Part shown: one piece after another, positions 32,871-43,098 of the stretch
Layout of the letters: each line of letters starts with the position of its first letter
How positions within the stretch are numbered: position 1 is the first letter of the stretch
Assembly (NCBI GenBank): GCA_002189035.1
Contig: NEEC01000007.1
Coordinates: 1,984,001 to 2,048,000, forward strand
Source of the DNA: Utricularia gibba
Lineage: Eukaryota > Streptophyta > Magnoliopsida > Lamiales > Lentibulariaceae
Length of the DNA: 64,000 nucleotides
Direction: 5' to 3'
Program-made: the position numbers and the translations under genes
Notes under the pieces: generated by a model
What the model saw: the letters and a program-made list of their open reading frames with translations, nothing else
Databases searched by the model: none
Told to the model about the DNA's origin: nothing

Positions 32871-34200
32871 GAAGGGCTGGACGCGAACAGGAGGAAACGG
32901 AAGGGGGTGCCGGATATTCCCAAATCGGGCCATTCCTCCTCCTGATTCGCGGAGTGGGTGAAGAGCGGTTACCGACCGTTGAAAAGAATAATGTGGCACG
33001 TGGGAATTGCAATAATTCATTTGTGGCCGTCGGATCCTGTTCGACTCTGCCTGCAAGTTTGCCGTAGGGCATGTCTTGTGTTGGGAATAAAAATAAATGA
33101 TTAATCGGTTCAAAAATAAAGTTACAAAATGACGTCATAACAACGTGTGCATTTTACAAAACTGGAAATAGGACGCGTGCGTGAGCTGCATTTCTCAAGC
33201 GCGTGGGCGGGCGTAGTTGCGTCTAGACACGTCTTTCTTCGTGTGAGCTCAGCATGCATGTGGGATGCTAATCGCCTACCCAATCAAGCGAGGCCGGCAG
33301 GGATAATTAAAATAAATAAATTTGAAAAATATTTTAAAATTAATTCTATTATCGAACATAAATACTAAAAAAAGATTAAAAATAGTGTTCTGGAAAATTT
33401 TTAAAATTTATTTTTATTTTTTAGAAATAAAAATAATTTTATTCTAAAATAACTTTAATTGTAAAAATAATTTTATCAAAAATACTTTTAAAATTATATT
33501 ATAAAAGTTATTTTTTAAAAAAAATAAGGAATTGATTAATTTTACTTTTTGAAGCATGTTTCAAAAATTTTTCAAAACAATGCTTAAGTTCTGTTATTTT
33601 CAATTTTGATACTCTCCTTTTGGGAAATAATTTCAAATGAATAGAATCAAACATAATCTTGATTTTTTGGGAAATCTAGAATGTCCAAATAACTTGGCAG
33701 AGAGCTTCAGCGTCGGTGCGCCACATGAAATGCAGGATCAGGACTGAGTTTGATGACACTGAAGAAACATGTAGCAGAGCTTCGATTCCCATCGATGGTT
33801 TCCTACATGTTCATTGAAATGTAAGAAACTGCAACAGCCGGACCCCTGAATCCCATGTGAATTACAAGACAGTTGATGCTTTTGTGGGAGGCAATACATA
33901 TCCAAAAATTTGCAAGTTCCCAGTTCGTATTTGTGTTCGTCTGATCCATCAGAATTCTTAATTTCGGTAAACATAAAAATGCAAGATCACCCTGTTTGTT
34001 CCATGATCCTTGAAAAAAGAGGAACCCGACAAGACAATTCTTTTTCAAGTGCATTAGATCAGTGTAATACGCCCCCATGTTCAGAAAGAATCACGAAAGT
34101 GTAAATGCATAGAACTAGAAGGTAAAACCAAAAAGGGACTCAAGTATAAGAGTACAATACCTTTGTTCCCACTCCAGCAGAAGGTAAGTGAGGTCTTCGA
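32871..34200. other. Intergenic DNA, no gene seen
   Basis: Convergent 3' sides of the unknown gene and the LUX-like gene. The open frames at 33738-34078 (minus) probably lie in the LUX-like 3' UTR or downstream. 33300-33660 is AT-rich, with an imperfect palindrome near 33547-33570. Confidence 0.5.
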
Positions 34201-35115
34201 CTAGCACTTACTTTTCTTATGCGTCAGACCTTGTGGTATATTCGCTTGCCGCCAGTTCTTCTGGTAATGATCACTGTGATTTGAATGAGCTGTGTCGTAC
34301 CGAATATATCCATTTCCGTCACCAGTCATTCCCATCATCTGCATCGCCATGATCGACTGTGTAGGGGGATATCGCATCGGCATCGGAAGTCCAACACACG
34401 TACTTGCAGTAGTTCCATTACTGTGAGTTCCACTAAAAACCTTATTTCCATGTCTTGCAGGGCCAGCATTAGAAGGCTTCAACAGGCTCTGAGATGGCTG
34501 GGGGGTGGAAGCAAACAAATGATCCGAACGGAAAGAACCCTCGTTGGACATCCCCGGCATCCTCTTAAGATACAGCCTATACTTCTGCAAATGGCTCGCA
34601 ACATTTTCCCGAGTTAAGCCTTCTACGTTCATCAACTGCATAATCGTCTTCGGCACAGCATTCTTCAACCCTAATCGAGCCACCACATCAACAAATCGCT
34701 TATGCAATTGTGGGCTCCAAATTAGTCTCTGCCTTTTTTTCAGAGTCTTCGCCTTCACCGTCGACTGGTTATAACCACCGTTATCAACCACCAAATCATC
34801 AATTTGCTCCGACATCCCACAGTCGTTCGATTGTGATCCCTCATCACCCTCCCCCTCATCCATACCATCATCTTGACCAAAATATTTAAAATTAGATTCC
34901 GAATCGGAAGACATACCAAGTCCCATTGAAGACCAGGTATTCTCCGACGGAAGATTTGTTTCCATCGGCCTCCGCGGCGGGCCCAGATAAATTTTGAAGG
35001 CGGAGGCCAATGGGGTAGGAATCAACGGCTGCGTCAGCGGTGGCAGATTATCCAGCGAAGGCAGACCAGCTTCCCACTCAGGAACTTGATCATCAACAGT
35101 CAACCCTTCATCCAT
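34201..35115 (-). CDS. LUX: GARP (MYB-like SHAQKY-type) clock factor, LUX/PCL1-like
   Basis: This single-exon gene of 304 residues starts at the ATG at 35115; an upstream in-frame TTG was not used. The N-terminus has EWEAGLP...[14 protein letters not shown], the conserved motif of the LUX/BOA/MYBC1 group. A GARP DNA-binding domain lies at about 129-184: [30 protein letters not shown] and [14 protein letters not shown] is the DNA-binding member of the evening complex with ELF3 and ELF4. It represses morning genes at night. Family wording alone does not separate LUX/BOA from MYBC1. The evening-element-like motifs upstream and the RDUF neighbour (as at At3g46620-46640 and At5g59550-59570) favour LUX/BOA. 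Confidence 0.85.
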   Translation of the reverse strand: MDEGLTVDDQVPEWEAGLPSLDNLPPLTQPLIPTPLASAFKIYLGPPRRPMETNLPSENTWSSMGLGMSSDSESNFKYFGQDDGMDEGEGDEGSQSNDCGMSEQIDDLVVDNGGYNQSTVKAKTLKKRQRLIWSPQLHKRFVDVVARLGLKNAVPKTIMQLMNVEGLTRENVASHLQKYRLYLKRMPGMSNEGSFRSDHLFASTPQPSQSLLKPSNAGPARHGNKVFSGTHSNGTTASTCVGLPMPMRYPPTQSIMAMQMMGMTGDGNGYIRYDTAHSNHSDHYQKNWRQANIPQGLTHKKSKC

Positions 35116-35303
35116 TGGATACAGCTGATAATCACAGAAACTCCGGAGCAAGCGAAAGAGATAGAGAGAAGCGAAGGTGAGGTGGTGCTGCGGCTGCGCT
35201 GTATCGGATCCTTCGATTTGTGTATTTGATAATTATTTTGCAAAGAAAAAAAGTGCATTGGCAGATCTTGGTGCCACGCTGGAGCCAATCAGCAGCTCGG
35301 CAC

Positions 35304-35371
35304 AGATATTTACAAGACGAAATCTATAAATATCTTCCGATTTGCCATTAAAAATAAATAAATAAATATCT
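35304..35371. promoter_or_regulatory. Three evening-element-like motifs
   Basis: AAATATCT occurs at 35328-35335 and 35364-35371 on the plus strand. Its reverse, AGATATTT, occurs at 35304-35311. These are eight of the nine evening-element bases (AAAATATCT), lying about 190-260 bp upstream of the LUX-like ATG. CCA1, LHY and RVE factors bind this element, and the Arabidopsis LUX promoter is a known target. Confidence 0.6.
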
Positions 35372-37014
35372 TCGGGATATTAAATGCTATCAACCACCAA
35401 AATACAAAATTACCAAAATGTAACTTCATTCTTAAGTGTATTTTGAGAAAATGTTTTCTTTTTCTGCAGGGTATATAAGTAATTTAACAAGAAGTGCTAT
35501 AACCCTATTTTCACACTATATCTTTAATGGCATTCATGCCCATTTGAAATAAAAGTGAAAAATGTGACTTAAACATAGTTTATTACCAGTGTTTAAAAAA
35601 CCAACACTAAAACCGCTTTGATCCACGAACTGTTTATAATAAAAATTTGAAGAATCTAATTACCATTTAACAATTTGATATTTTTTTAAAAAGTAAACAA
35701 TTCAAACATAATTTGAACCAACAAAATCAAATTGCAAACCACTTATGTAAAAGTTTTATAATTTTTGTATTATTTAAATTACTATTTATAATAAATAAAA
35801 CCCAATAATTAAGGGGGGATTATTCTCAAGTGTTTGTTGGGCTTCCTCGCGAACTGGGCTCAACTTGTGGTCCATTCTCCCAGTCTTTATGAACATTACC
35901 ACAATTTTTATGCATATTTCATATTATCTTTATTTTTAAAACTATAAATTAATCTCATCATTTTATACACCTCAGTTTACATGTTTCAAAATATAAAAGA
36001 ATAAAATATTTAAAAAATGTATAGTATAATTTTGTAATTACTTCTGAAACATTTGAATATCATATTATTTATTGATAAATGATATAATTTGCGAATAATA
36101 ATAATTAATTCTACATCATTTTTCAAATGTCATTTTCACAAAGTATTGAAAAAAGGGAAAAGGTAGAGTATTGTTTTTCAAAACAAAAGTGTTAACATTT
36201 GACATTTCCTCCTCATATTTTAAGCCCACTTTGGCAGCATGATTAGTTGTTAATCCTTTCTTCTTCCCCTAATTAATCCCCAATAATTAGGCGTCTAAAG
36301 TCTCTTGTATAATTACGTCTCGACCCATAGGCTGTTGGACTATTTTCCACCTTATTTAACTGTTTCATTAAAATATAGTCGTAGCCCCGTGCTTTAGTAC
36401 TACATTTTAATTATAAAATATTTTAATTTAGAATTAATCTCCTAAGTTTCTATTATATTTCCTAAGTTTCTATTTTAAGTTTCTATTGTATTCACTATAA
36501 TTTGTTTCCTTTTTTTAATTGGATACTTCTAAAAATGGACGTACCCGTACCCGTACCCGTACCCGTACCCGCACTAGTTTTGATGTATGAAATGTGGTTA
36601 GATGTGCACCGCACCAGGAGGGTATGGGACGAATTAGGTGGCCATGTTGTCATATATTATTATTATTTTGGTTCATTATTGTTGTCCTTTTTCATCTTTT
36701 ATTTTTCTTTTTATTAATTATTATTTTAAAGCATTATTGGTTTGATGACGTCGGCAAAAGCGATGCCACTCACTTCGGAGCCAAATGCATCCATCACGGT
36801 TCACATTACGTGACAAAAAGGAAAGTATTGTATGCGACGCTCCTCACGGTGTACCCGTGGAACCCGAACCGAGTCCACTGGAAAAGGGTCGACCCGCTCA
36901 CATAGTGAAACCAGTATTTTAACAATTCGAATTTACTATTATTTTTAGAAGTATTAAATTTAAATAATATTTTAAAATACTCGTGGATAATGGCGGAGTA
37001 CGTGAAATAATGAC
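35372..37014. other. AT-rich intergenic DNA, no gene seen
   Basis: This is the far promoter side of the LUX-like gene and the upstream region of the RDUF-like gene. Apart from the GTACCC hexamer repeat, I see only low-complexity AT sequence. Confidence 0.5.
36541..36570 (+). repeat. Hexamer microsatellite (GTACCC)5
   Basis: Five perfect GTACCC units occur in otherwise AT-rich DNA. It is about 580 bp upstream of the RDUF-like start. The unit is self-overlapping with GGGTAC on the other strand. Confidence 0.9.
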
Positions 37015-37020
37015 CACGTG
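37015..37020 (+). promoter_or_regulatory. Palindromic G-box upstream of the RDUF-like gene
   Basis: CCACGTGG (core CACGTG) lies 130 bp before the start codon, in the expected promoter position. The core ACGTGG can serve as an ABRE, and RDUF1/RDUF2 are ABA- and drought-responsive in Arabidopsis. Function here is inferred. Confidence 0.45.
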
Positions 37021-37149
37021 GTTTAAAGTAATACGCGGTGGAGCCCACCCGAGCAAGCATAAATTGAGCCATTGAAATCAGGATTAGTATTTGTTCCCTT
37101 CGTATTTTTTTTTTGTATTTTTTATTGTTATCTTGTCCGCGAGCTTGTC

Positions 37150-38079
37150 ATGGCTTCCCCGCTAGCGGTGTCTCCAGCCGCCACATCTTATTGGTGTTTC
37201 CAGTGTAACGCGGCGGTCAACGTCCTCTCGGAGCAGGCGGAGGTGCTCTGTCCTCACTGCCGTGCAGGGTTTGTGGAGCTTCTCAGCCCAATCAGCTCCT
37301 CCGTTCCACCGCCGAGCTCTGAAGCCAGCAATCGCGGTGCCTTCTCCTTCAATCCCCTCGTCGTCCTTCGGAGTTCCGACTACTCCGCTGCAGAGGACGG
37401 TGAGAATAGCAGGAATTACGAGCTCTATTATGATGAAGGCGATGGATTGGGGCTCCGGCCAGTGCCTCCGGCGGTGTCGGAGTCTTTGCTCGGATCCGGA
37501 TTCGAATTGATGCTGGATCGGATATCTCAAATCGGTTTCAATCTATGGATCCGGTCCGAGAATCCGCCGGCGAGTAAGAACGCAGTCGATTCGTTACCGA
37601 CCATGGAAATCTCACGTAGCCACGTCGATTCCGATACGCACTGCGCTGTGTGTACGGACGTCTTCGAGCTTGGATCAGAAGCCAAAGAGATGCCCTGTAA
37701 GCACATATACCACTCTGATTGCATCGTCCCATGGCTTAAGCTCCACAATTCTTGCCCCGTTTGCCGCCTCAAGCTTCCGAGCGACGATGCCGGCCGGTCA
37801 GAGCCGTTTGGGCTGACGCTGTGGAGGTTGCCGCACGGCGGCTTCGCGGTCGGGAGATTCGCCGGTGGATCGTACGGAGAGATGCCCCCGGATTTCTCGG
37901 AGTTGGAACGCGTGTTGAATCTTAACGGCGCCGCGTCGAGGGAAATCGAGTGGGCACGGCGCCGGAGGGGCGGGCGCCTGCGTAGGTTTCTCGGAAATTT
38001 AGGGTCGGTATTCGGGGGGAATCGGCGGGCAAGGAGACGGAGCCCGTTCGAATTCGGGTTCGGGTCCGTGGTTGCCTGA
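37150..38079 (+). CDS. RDUF2: RING-H2 E3 ubiquitin ligase with DUF1117, RDUF-like
   Basis: This single-exon gene of 309 residues starts at the ATG at 37150; the upstream in-frame extension has only a TTG. An N-terminal zinc-ribbon (YWCFQC ... CPHC) lies at about 14-37. The RING-H2 at about 165-206 reads CAVC, C-KHIYH, C-x2-W and CPVC. The C-terminal DUF1117 block has LTLWRLPHGGFAVGRFAGG and an Arg-rich tail. RDUF1/RDUF2 are ABA-induced E3 ligases promoting drought tolerance. The 3' neighbour of the LUX-like gene in Arabidopsis is also an RDUF gene, which supports orthology. Which of RDUF1 or RDUF2 it matches cannot be decided. Confidence 0.88.
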   Translation: MASPLAVSPAATSYWCFQCNAAVNVLSEQAEVLCPHCRAGFVELLSPISSSVPPPSSEASNRGAFSFNPLVVLRSSDYSAAEDGENSRNYELYYDEGDGLGLRPVPPAVSESLLGSGFELMLDRISQIGFNLWIRSENPPASKNAVDSLPTMEISRSHVDSDTHCAVCTDVFELGSEAKEMPCKHIYHSDCIVPWLKLHNSCPVCRLKLPSDDAGRSEPFGLTLWRLPHGGFAVGRFAGGSYGEMPPDFSELERVLNLNGAASREIEWARRRRGGRLRRFLGNLGSVFGGNRRARRRSPFEFGFGSVVA

Positions 38080-39570
38080 ATTCTGAATATTTATTTTTAG
38101 GATTAATTTAAACCCCTTAATCTGGACTCCTGCATAAAAAAGCAAATCATGCCAGCCATCCGGAACCCCCTCCGCCTGTTTTGACCCGTATTTCTATCGA
38201 CAAATGTATTCCAACCATATCGGGTCGGGCCGGGTCGATTCGAATACACGGGTCCATCTTTCCCTGTCTGTAATCCAGTTTTGGCAATAGAGGGTTTGAT
38301 CTTGTGTTTGCTAGTGAAAATTTAATATTGGTCCCTTTTATCATAATAGAGATCAATTTAAAAAGCGATTTATATCTTGTAATGTGTATGAAAACTTATT
38401 TTTTTTTTTAAAAAGAAATTTAAAATAAACTCTAAGAGTGTGTTTGGTAGAGAATATAAATAAAGATAATTAAATGAGAAAAGAAAATAGAATGTTTGAT
38501 AGTTGAGATAAATTATACTATGAATATGAAATAAAATAATGGAAGAAAATGAGATGAGATAAAATTATATTGTCATATATCTCCTCTTTATATACCACAT
38601 TTTATTATTAGTATAATTTATCCATGTACCAAACACATTTTAAGTAAAACACACTTAATTTTGAAATTTATACCAAAAATACTTGATCGTGCTCAATAAG
38701 AAACATCATACAATATTTGTGTAATTATTCTACTTAATTTCATACTCTTCCCCATCTCTACGAATGTGGAATTCACTTTGGTGGTGGGTGGGGCATCACA
38801 TTTAGATTAGTAGGATCTTGTTATCACCCGACCATGGGATTCGATCCGATCCCATCCAACAAGTCATTCAACTTGGGGATATGATTCCTTGGGTGGGATC
38901 AAGTGTACGTACGCATGCATTTACTTCAAAAAATAATTGAACAACTAATTTATTCCATCAATTATTAAATTAAATTATATTTACTTATGTACAAGATTCA
39001 TCGGGTCACATAGTAATTATGAAAAATATTTTTTAAAAGATATTCTCATAAAATATTAGTAATAATTATTCCAATTATTCAAAAAAGAAAAAAGAGAAGT
39101 TATTTAAGCATGTCCCAAAAGAACTGCATCAGCCACACTGTTACACTTTCATTTGATTGATCCGATCTTTTAGAGCCAGCTTTGGGTCCCCAGAACAAAC
39201 CCACGAGACGATGCTTTAGTGAGGAGGCCAGCACACAACACATGCAATTGCTCTTCCTTCGCTGGCACATCCAGGCGCTCACTCGCGCATGGTGTAACCA
39301 GCGTTGGCCACGCTGTTTTCTGCCAGCATCACCAACCCTAAGTATGATAATCTTTTCTGAAAATGTAAACCAGTGGATACAGTTTTTCTTTTAACTCAAA
39401 AAGAGGAATCCTTATGCGGATGTGCTCACTGAGCTCCATCAGCATCGAATGAAACCGAGACACAAAAAGGGAGGATCCATTAAATGCTAATCTGGACTTC
39501 TCCCTTGGAAGTCTCATATCAGAAGACTATAGGGAGTAACTTGTTCTTGGCTACAGTGATTTGGGGCAGA
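38080..39570. other. Intergenic DNA holding a MITE-like element
   Basis: Convergent 3' sides of the RDUF-like gene and the methyltransferase gene. Apart from the inverted-repeat element at 38439-38637, no gene was seen. Confidence 0.5.
38439..38637. mobile_element. MITE-like inverted-repeat element
   Basis: The stretch is bounded by TGTGTTTGGTA (38439-38449) and its perfect reverse complement TACCAAACACA (38627-38637). A second perfect 14-base inverted pair lies inside, at 38507-38520 and 38609-38622. It is AT-rich, non-coding and 199 bp long, all typical of small non-autonomous DNA transposons. I could not identify a clean target-site duplication, so the superfamily is undecided. Confidence 0.55.
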
Positions 39571-40770
39571 CTAGTAAATCATTGGTATCAGTTTGTAATG
39601 AACCTTGCTCATGTACTCCCTGTATCTGTCACCAAAAGTCTCCAGCAACAGAGCCTCCTCTGCCTTCGCTTTCTGTCCATAGTACATTGTGCAAACAGCA
39701 ATGATGATCAGGATGCTGAAGGGAGCTCGTAGAGCACAGAAGTAGGATGTGAACAGCAGAATAGTGGAAGCGTATAACGGATGGCGAACGAATCTGTAAG
39801 GTCCAAACTGAACAACAGCAGTTGGAACGACAATCTTCTCTGAATACTTTGATAAGTACAGAGTGGAGTGGTATTGCATGAATATGGTGCATATTATCAA
39901 TCCCCAAATAGGGACATTGTGCCATCCTCCAGGAACAAGGTGTAATTCTTTACCCTCAATTGCTGCTAGCCAGTGCCCTGCCATCACTCCAATGCAAAAT
40001 AAGAGCTTTTGCCAGTTTGGCAAACTGATATCCCATTTAGGATCATGCTCTCTAGGGTAGTAGTCGCCATACAGCCTCTTTCGAACCGAAACATTGAGAA
40101 AAAAGTAGTAGTGGTACACAAAGAAGAAAACAAATGGCCACCCTTCAAGAAAGCCATTGCAATGTGCAGGAGGCACTAATGTCAGCCAGGTGATGGTTGA
40201 GATAACAATACCCAATTGTTCAATCAAACTAGCTTCTCCCTTCAAATGCTTTCTAAGCCCATATACACCATAAATTCCAAGAACAACAGCCACAATCCAA
40301 GGCCAGAACAGCCATGTCCAGCTAAAATACATCCAAACAAAGGGATTAAACACCATGTTCAATGTCCATTTCGAAATCGCAATACCCACCGAAAGCAAAA
40401 AACACAACTTGCAAATATCAACAGGCTTGAGATTCGCAAGTGAAGATTTAATCGATTCAAAAGAGAAACCCCTTATCAAATTTACCATCCATTTCTCATC
40501 ACCCAACCCTGCAGCCGACCCGGGACTTGAATACAAGCACTTAACTAAACCCACCCGCGAAGTGGTTAACCCCCAGTTGAGGACAACGGAATGTAAATCT
40601 TTGGAAGTTGAAGAAATTCTAAAATTCATATCTTTCGCGACAGGCCTGTTCAAATACAATGCTTTCTTCGGCTGCCACTGTCTGAAGGAAATCGAAAAAC
40701 CACTTGTAGGCAAACAAGAGGCTAAAGGGCTTACCCTTTGACAGGCAAACGATATTGCCGTTGTCTCCAT
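39571..40770 (-). CDS. Plastid-type ICMT/PEMT-like membrane methyltransferase
   Basis: This intronless gene of 399 residues starts at the ATG at 40770. The first 60-70 residues are rich in Ser, Arg and Lys, as in a plastid transit peptide. Several hydrophobic helices follow (for example WTWLFWPWIVAVVLGIYGVY and FVFFFVYHYYFFL). The C-terminus carries the isoprenylcysteine/phospholipid methyltransferase signature: GPYRFVRHPLYAS, then KAEEALLLETFGDRYREYM. These motifs bind S-adenosylmethionine at the membrane face. The substrate is unknown; true ICMT is an ER enzyme and shorter, so an ICMT activity should not be assumed. It is divergent from MPP6 across 362 bp. Confidence 0.82.
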   Translation of the reverse strand: METTAISFACQRVSPLASCLPTSGFSISFRQWQPKKALYLNRPVAKDMNFRISSTSKDLHSVVLNWGLTTSRVGLVKCLYSSPGSAAGLGDEKWMVNLIRGFSFESIKSSLANLKPVDICKLCFLLSVGIAISKWTLNMVFNPFVWMYFSWTWLFWPWIVAVVLGIYGVYGLRKHLKGEASLIEQLGIVISTITWLTLVPPAHCNGFLEGWPFVFFFVYHYYFFLNVSVRKRLYGDYYPREHDPKWDISLPNWQKLLFCIGVMAGHWLAAIEGKELHLVPGGWHNVPIWGLIICTIFMQYHSTLYLSKYSEKIVVPTAVVQFGPYRFVRHPLYASTILLFTSYFCALRAPFSILIIIAVCTMYYGQKAKAEEALLLETFGDRYREYMSKVHYKLIPMIY

Positions 40771-41132
40771 GAGCGTATCTCTCAAGTAAAACCCTCTTCA
40801 CCCGTAACGCATAAGGGGAAGATGCAGACGTACGGTGAAGAAATCGATTTTATATTTTTAATAATTTATTAAAATACATTATTTTCTTGACAATTTACTT
40901 TCCCGTAAAATAATTTTTATTTTTGAAAACATTTATCGAAGATATTCCTAAAAAAAAACACTCAAATTGATTTCATCATATTTTCGAGGTTTAAAAGAAC
41001 TAAAGTTGCCGATCAGGGCGACAGCGGCGGGCGAACGAACAGAACGCCAGTCCACGCATTGACGCAACGAATACAAGTGAAAGTTAAGGTATTTGATTTC
41101 AGGATTCAAGGGTGGCGCTGAAGAATTCCGTT
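40771..41132. promoter_or_regulatory. Short divergent (bidirectional) promoter
   Basis: Start codons of the methyltransferase (-) and MPP6 (+) are separated by 362 bp. Both promoters and leaders must fit here, so a shared bidirectional promoter is likely. No canonical TATA box stands out. Confidence 0.5.
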
Positions 41133-42516
41133 ATGGCTAATCGAGAGCTTTCAAGCACGTTGAAGAACTTGAAGGTGAAACCCCTAAATCGTTTGGTTAT
41201 GTTGGTTTTATCATCTATAATGTAGTTTTTCTAGCAAAGAAATCAGGGTTGAGAGAGGAATTTACTTTTTTCAGTTTCTACTGATGTTTCTGTTTAGTTT
41301 ATGCAAAGGGCAACTCAGAAGAAAGAGGAAACTAAGATAGAAGAAAGCATTGGAGATTTCCCTTCTTCCGGTGTATTTAAAAAATGGTTTAGTAACTCTT
41401 AAACTCTGTCTCTGTTTCTTGATTCAAATGGGGTCTTTTTTCTTCCTAGGCATTGTATTATGGTTGATGGTTGTCAGTAAAATTGTTGGACAGTGTTCGA
41501 ATTAGCCGTTGGGTATTTTTCAAGGCTTACTCATCTCAGTGATGACGGATGAATGCCAGAGATTTATATCTTTCATGCGTCTAAATCTAGAGAGAATCCC
41601 ATAGAAATAAATGAAACCGTACCTTTTGTGAGGACAGGAAGCATGTTCGTTGTGAATCGAAGTTGCAACCGGCCATTGCGGCTAGAATTTTAGAAACATA
41701 ATGCTTTGATGGGATCATTTTTCTGGAACTCGTGTTGATAATATTCTCTGCTGTACTTATATGTCTGGAAAATGTTGTGTTTGCTCGTAATGCCTCTTCA
41801 CTTGCAGTATTGTAATATATGAAGCCGATCCCCATCCTGATGCTACAAGTGGGCGCATGTCATTTCTAAGTTTTAACCCATTGATTGATGTGAGTACATG
41901 CTGTTGGAATCTCTTGAATTTCTCTCGTCATTAAAATCATTTCATCGGTTTATGCTGGAGGCTCGTATTCCAGAAAATCAATGGAGGAGCATGTGAGCGC
42001 CCTGAGCCTAAGTTCAATACAACTTCTGATAGGGGAAAGGGGGAGGAATCCATCAGGTCCGTTTCCACTTCTCTGTGCTTTCCCGCATGTTTTCTTCAGA
42101 AAGTTTCTGTCACGCCCGTGTTACATGCTTGTGATTCATGTTTCCAAGTTTTAAATTAGTTCCCCTCATTGCTACAACTTCCTTGACGATCAAAGTAAAT
42201 CTGTCTTCAGCAAAGGCTTCTTTGTTGCTGTACAGTTAACTGTTGGATCATTGGATTAGAACTGACTCATGAGTTTTGTTTCAGAACAAGTGGGCCTTCA
42301 AATCCCACGAAAGGGATCTCGGAATCAAGTTTCCCGACCGTGAATGGTAACATTGATCTCAAGAGGAAGCAAGTGGAAGTCAGTCCTGTCGAGCAGGACA
42401 TGGCTAAGATGAGGAAATTTGATCAGTACAAGAGTCGTTCCAAGAACAAAGATAAGCATAAAAAGCTTGATTGGGAAGTTCTTCGGCATCCCAACTCCCA
42501 TAACAAAAACAGGTGA
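41133..42516 (+). CDS. MPP6: M-phase phosphoprotein 6 (MPP6), exosome cofactor
   Basis: Five exons (41133-41174, 41298-41386, 41808-41889, 41974-42056, 42285-42516) total 528 nt, giving 175 residues. MPP6 is a small nuclear RNA-binding protein that links the exosome to 5.8S rRNA processing. Family blocks are LSSTLKNLKFMQRA, EADPHPDATSGRMSFLSFNP and the basic C-terminal KHKKLDWEVLR. The Arabidopsis homologue At5g59460 sits next to a GRAS gene (At5g59450), as here. The TGA stop falls inside a perfect donor-like AG/GTGAGT sequence, so an alternative C-terminal exon cannot be excluded. Confidence 0.87.
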
Positions 42517-43098
42517 GTGGGAAGTCTGCAATAGTAAGAAACTGTAACATGGAGCTAAATTGCATCAGGGAAGGGGGTCATTTTTCTCTTGTAGCTTCAT
42601 TGCAATCATCTCTTGATCGCATATTCACTGCTTTTTCGATTACGGATCCCATCAAAAAGCTTGTTGTTTACTACTACAATACCACCCAGATTCCTTGTTT
42701 TCGACCCAAAACGGATTTGGATTCGGATTTGTGTGATTCGGGACAAGTTGTGCTGAAAAGTTAAAAAATAAAAATTCACCCTCATTTTTCCTTTTCTGCT
42801 TCATCGTGCATTTTTCTAGTGTTAAGTATGAACTATGAACAGTAACTAATGAGTGTTAACGTTTTTCAAGTGTTTAGCTGATATGAATTTTGTGCATGCA
42901 AATCCCCTCTATGAAATTTTATGAATCCCTAATCCGAATAATATAGTCCAGAAGTCGTCTCAAGGACGTCCCTTTTACATGCACATTTTAGACTCGTGAG
43001 CGCAACAAGCACAAGCAGCCCGTGATGATTTTGGTGAATAGATGCTTATTTAGCAACATATCTACAGAAATGGGCGGGATGTTTGGGTTGTGTTGATG
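42517..43098. other. Convergent 3' region, MPP6 and first GRAS gene
   Basis: No gene was recognised; the open frame at 42513-42764 has no resemblance to a known family. Both 3' UTRs fall here. Confidence 0.5.

Noticed and set aside
33547-33570. Imperfect palindrome in AT-rich DNA
   Set aside because: Too short and imperfect to call a transposon end or a regulatory site.
33738-34078. Minus-strand open frames downstream of the LUX-like gene
   Set aside because: Most likely 3' UTR or downstream DNA; no domain and no splice link to the GARP gene, which ends properly at 34201.
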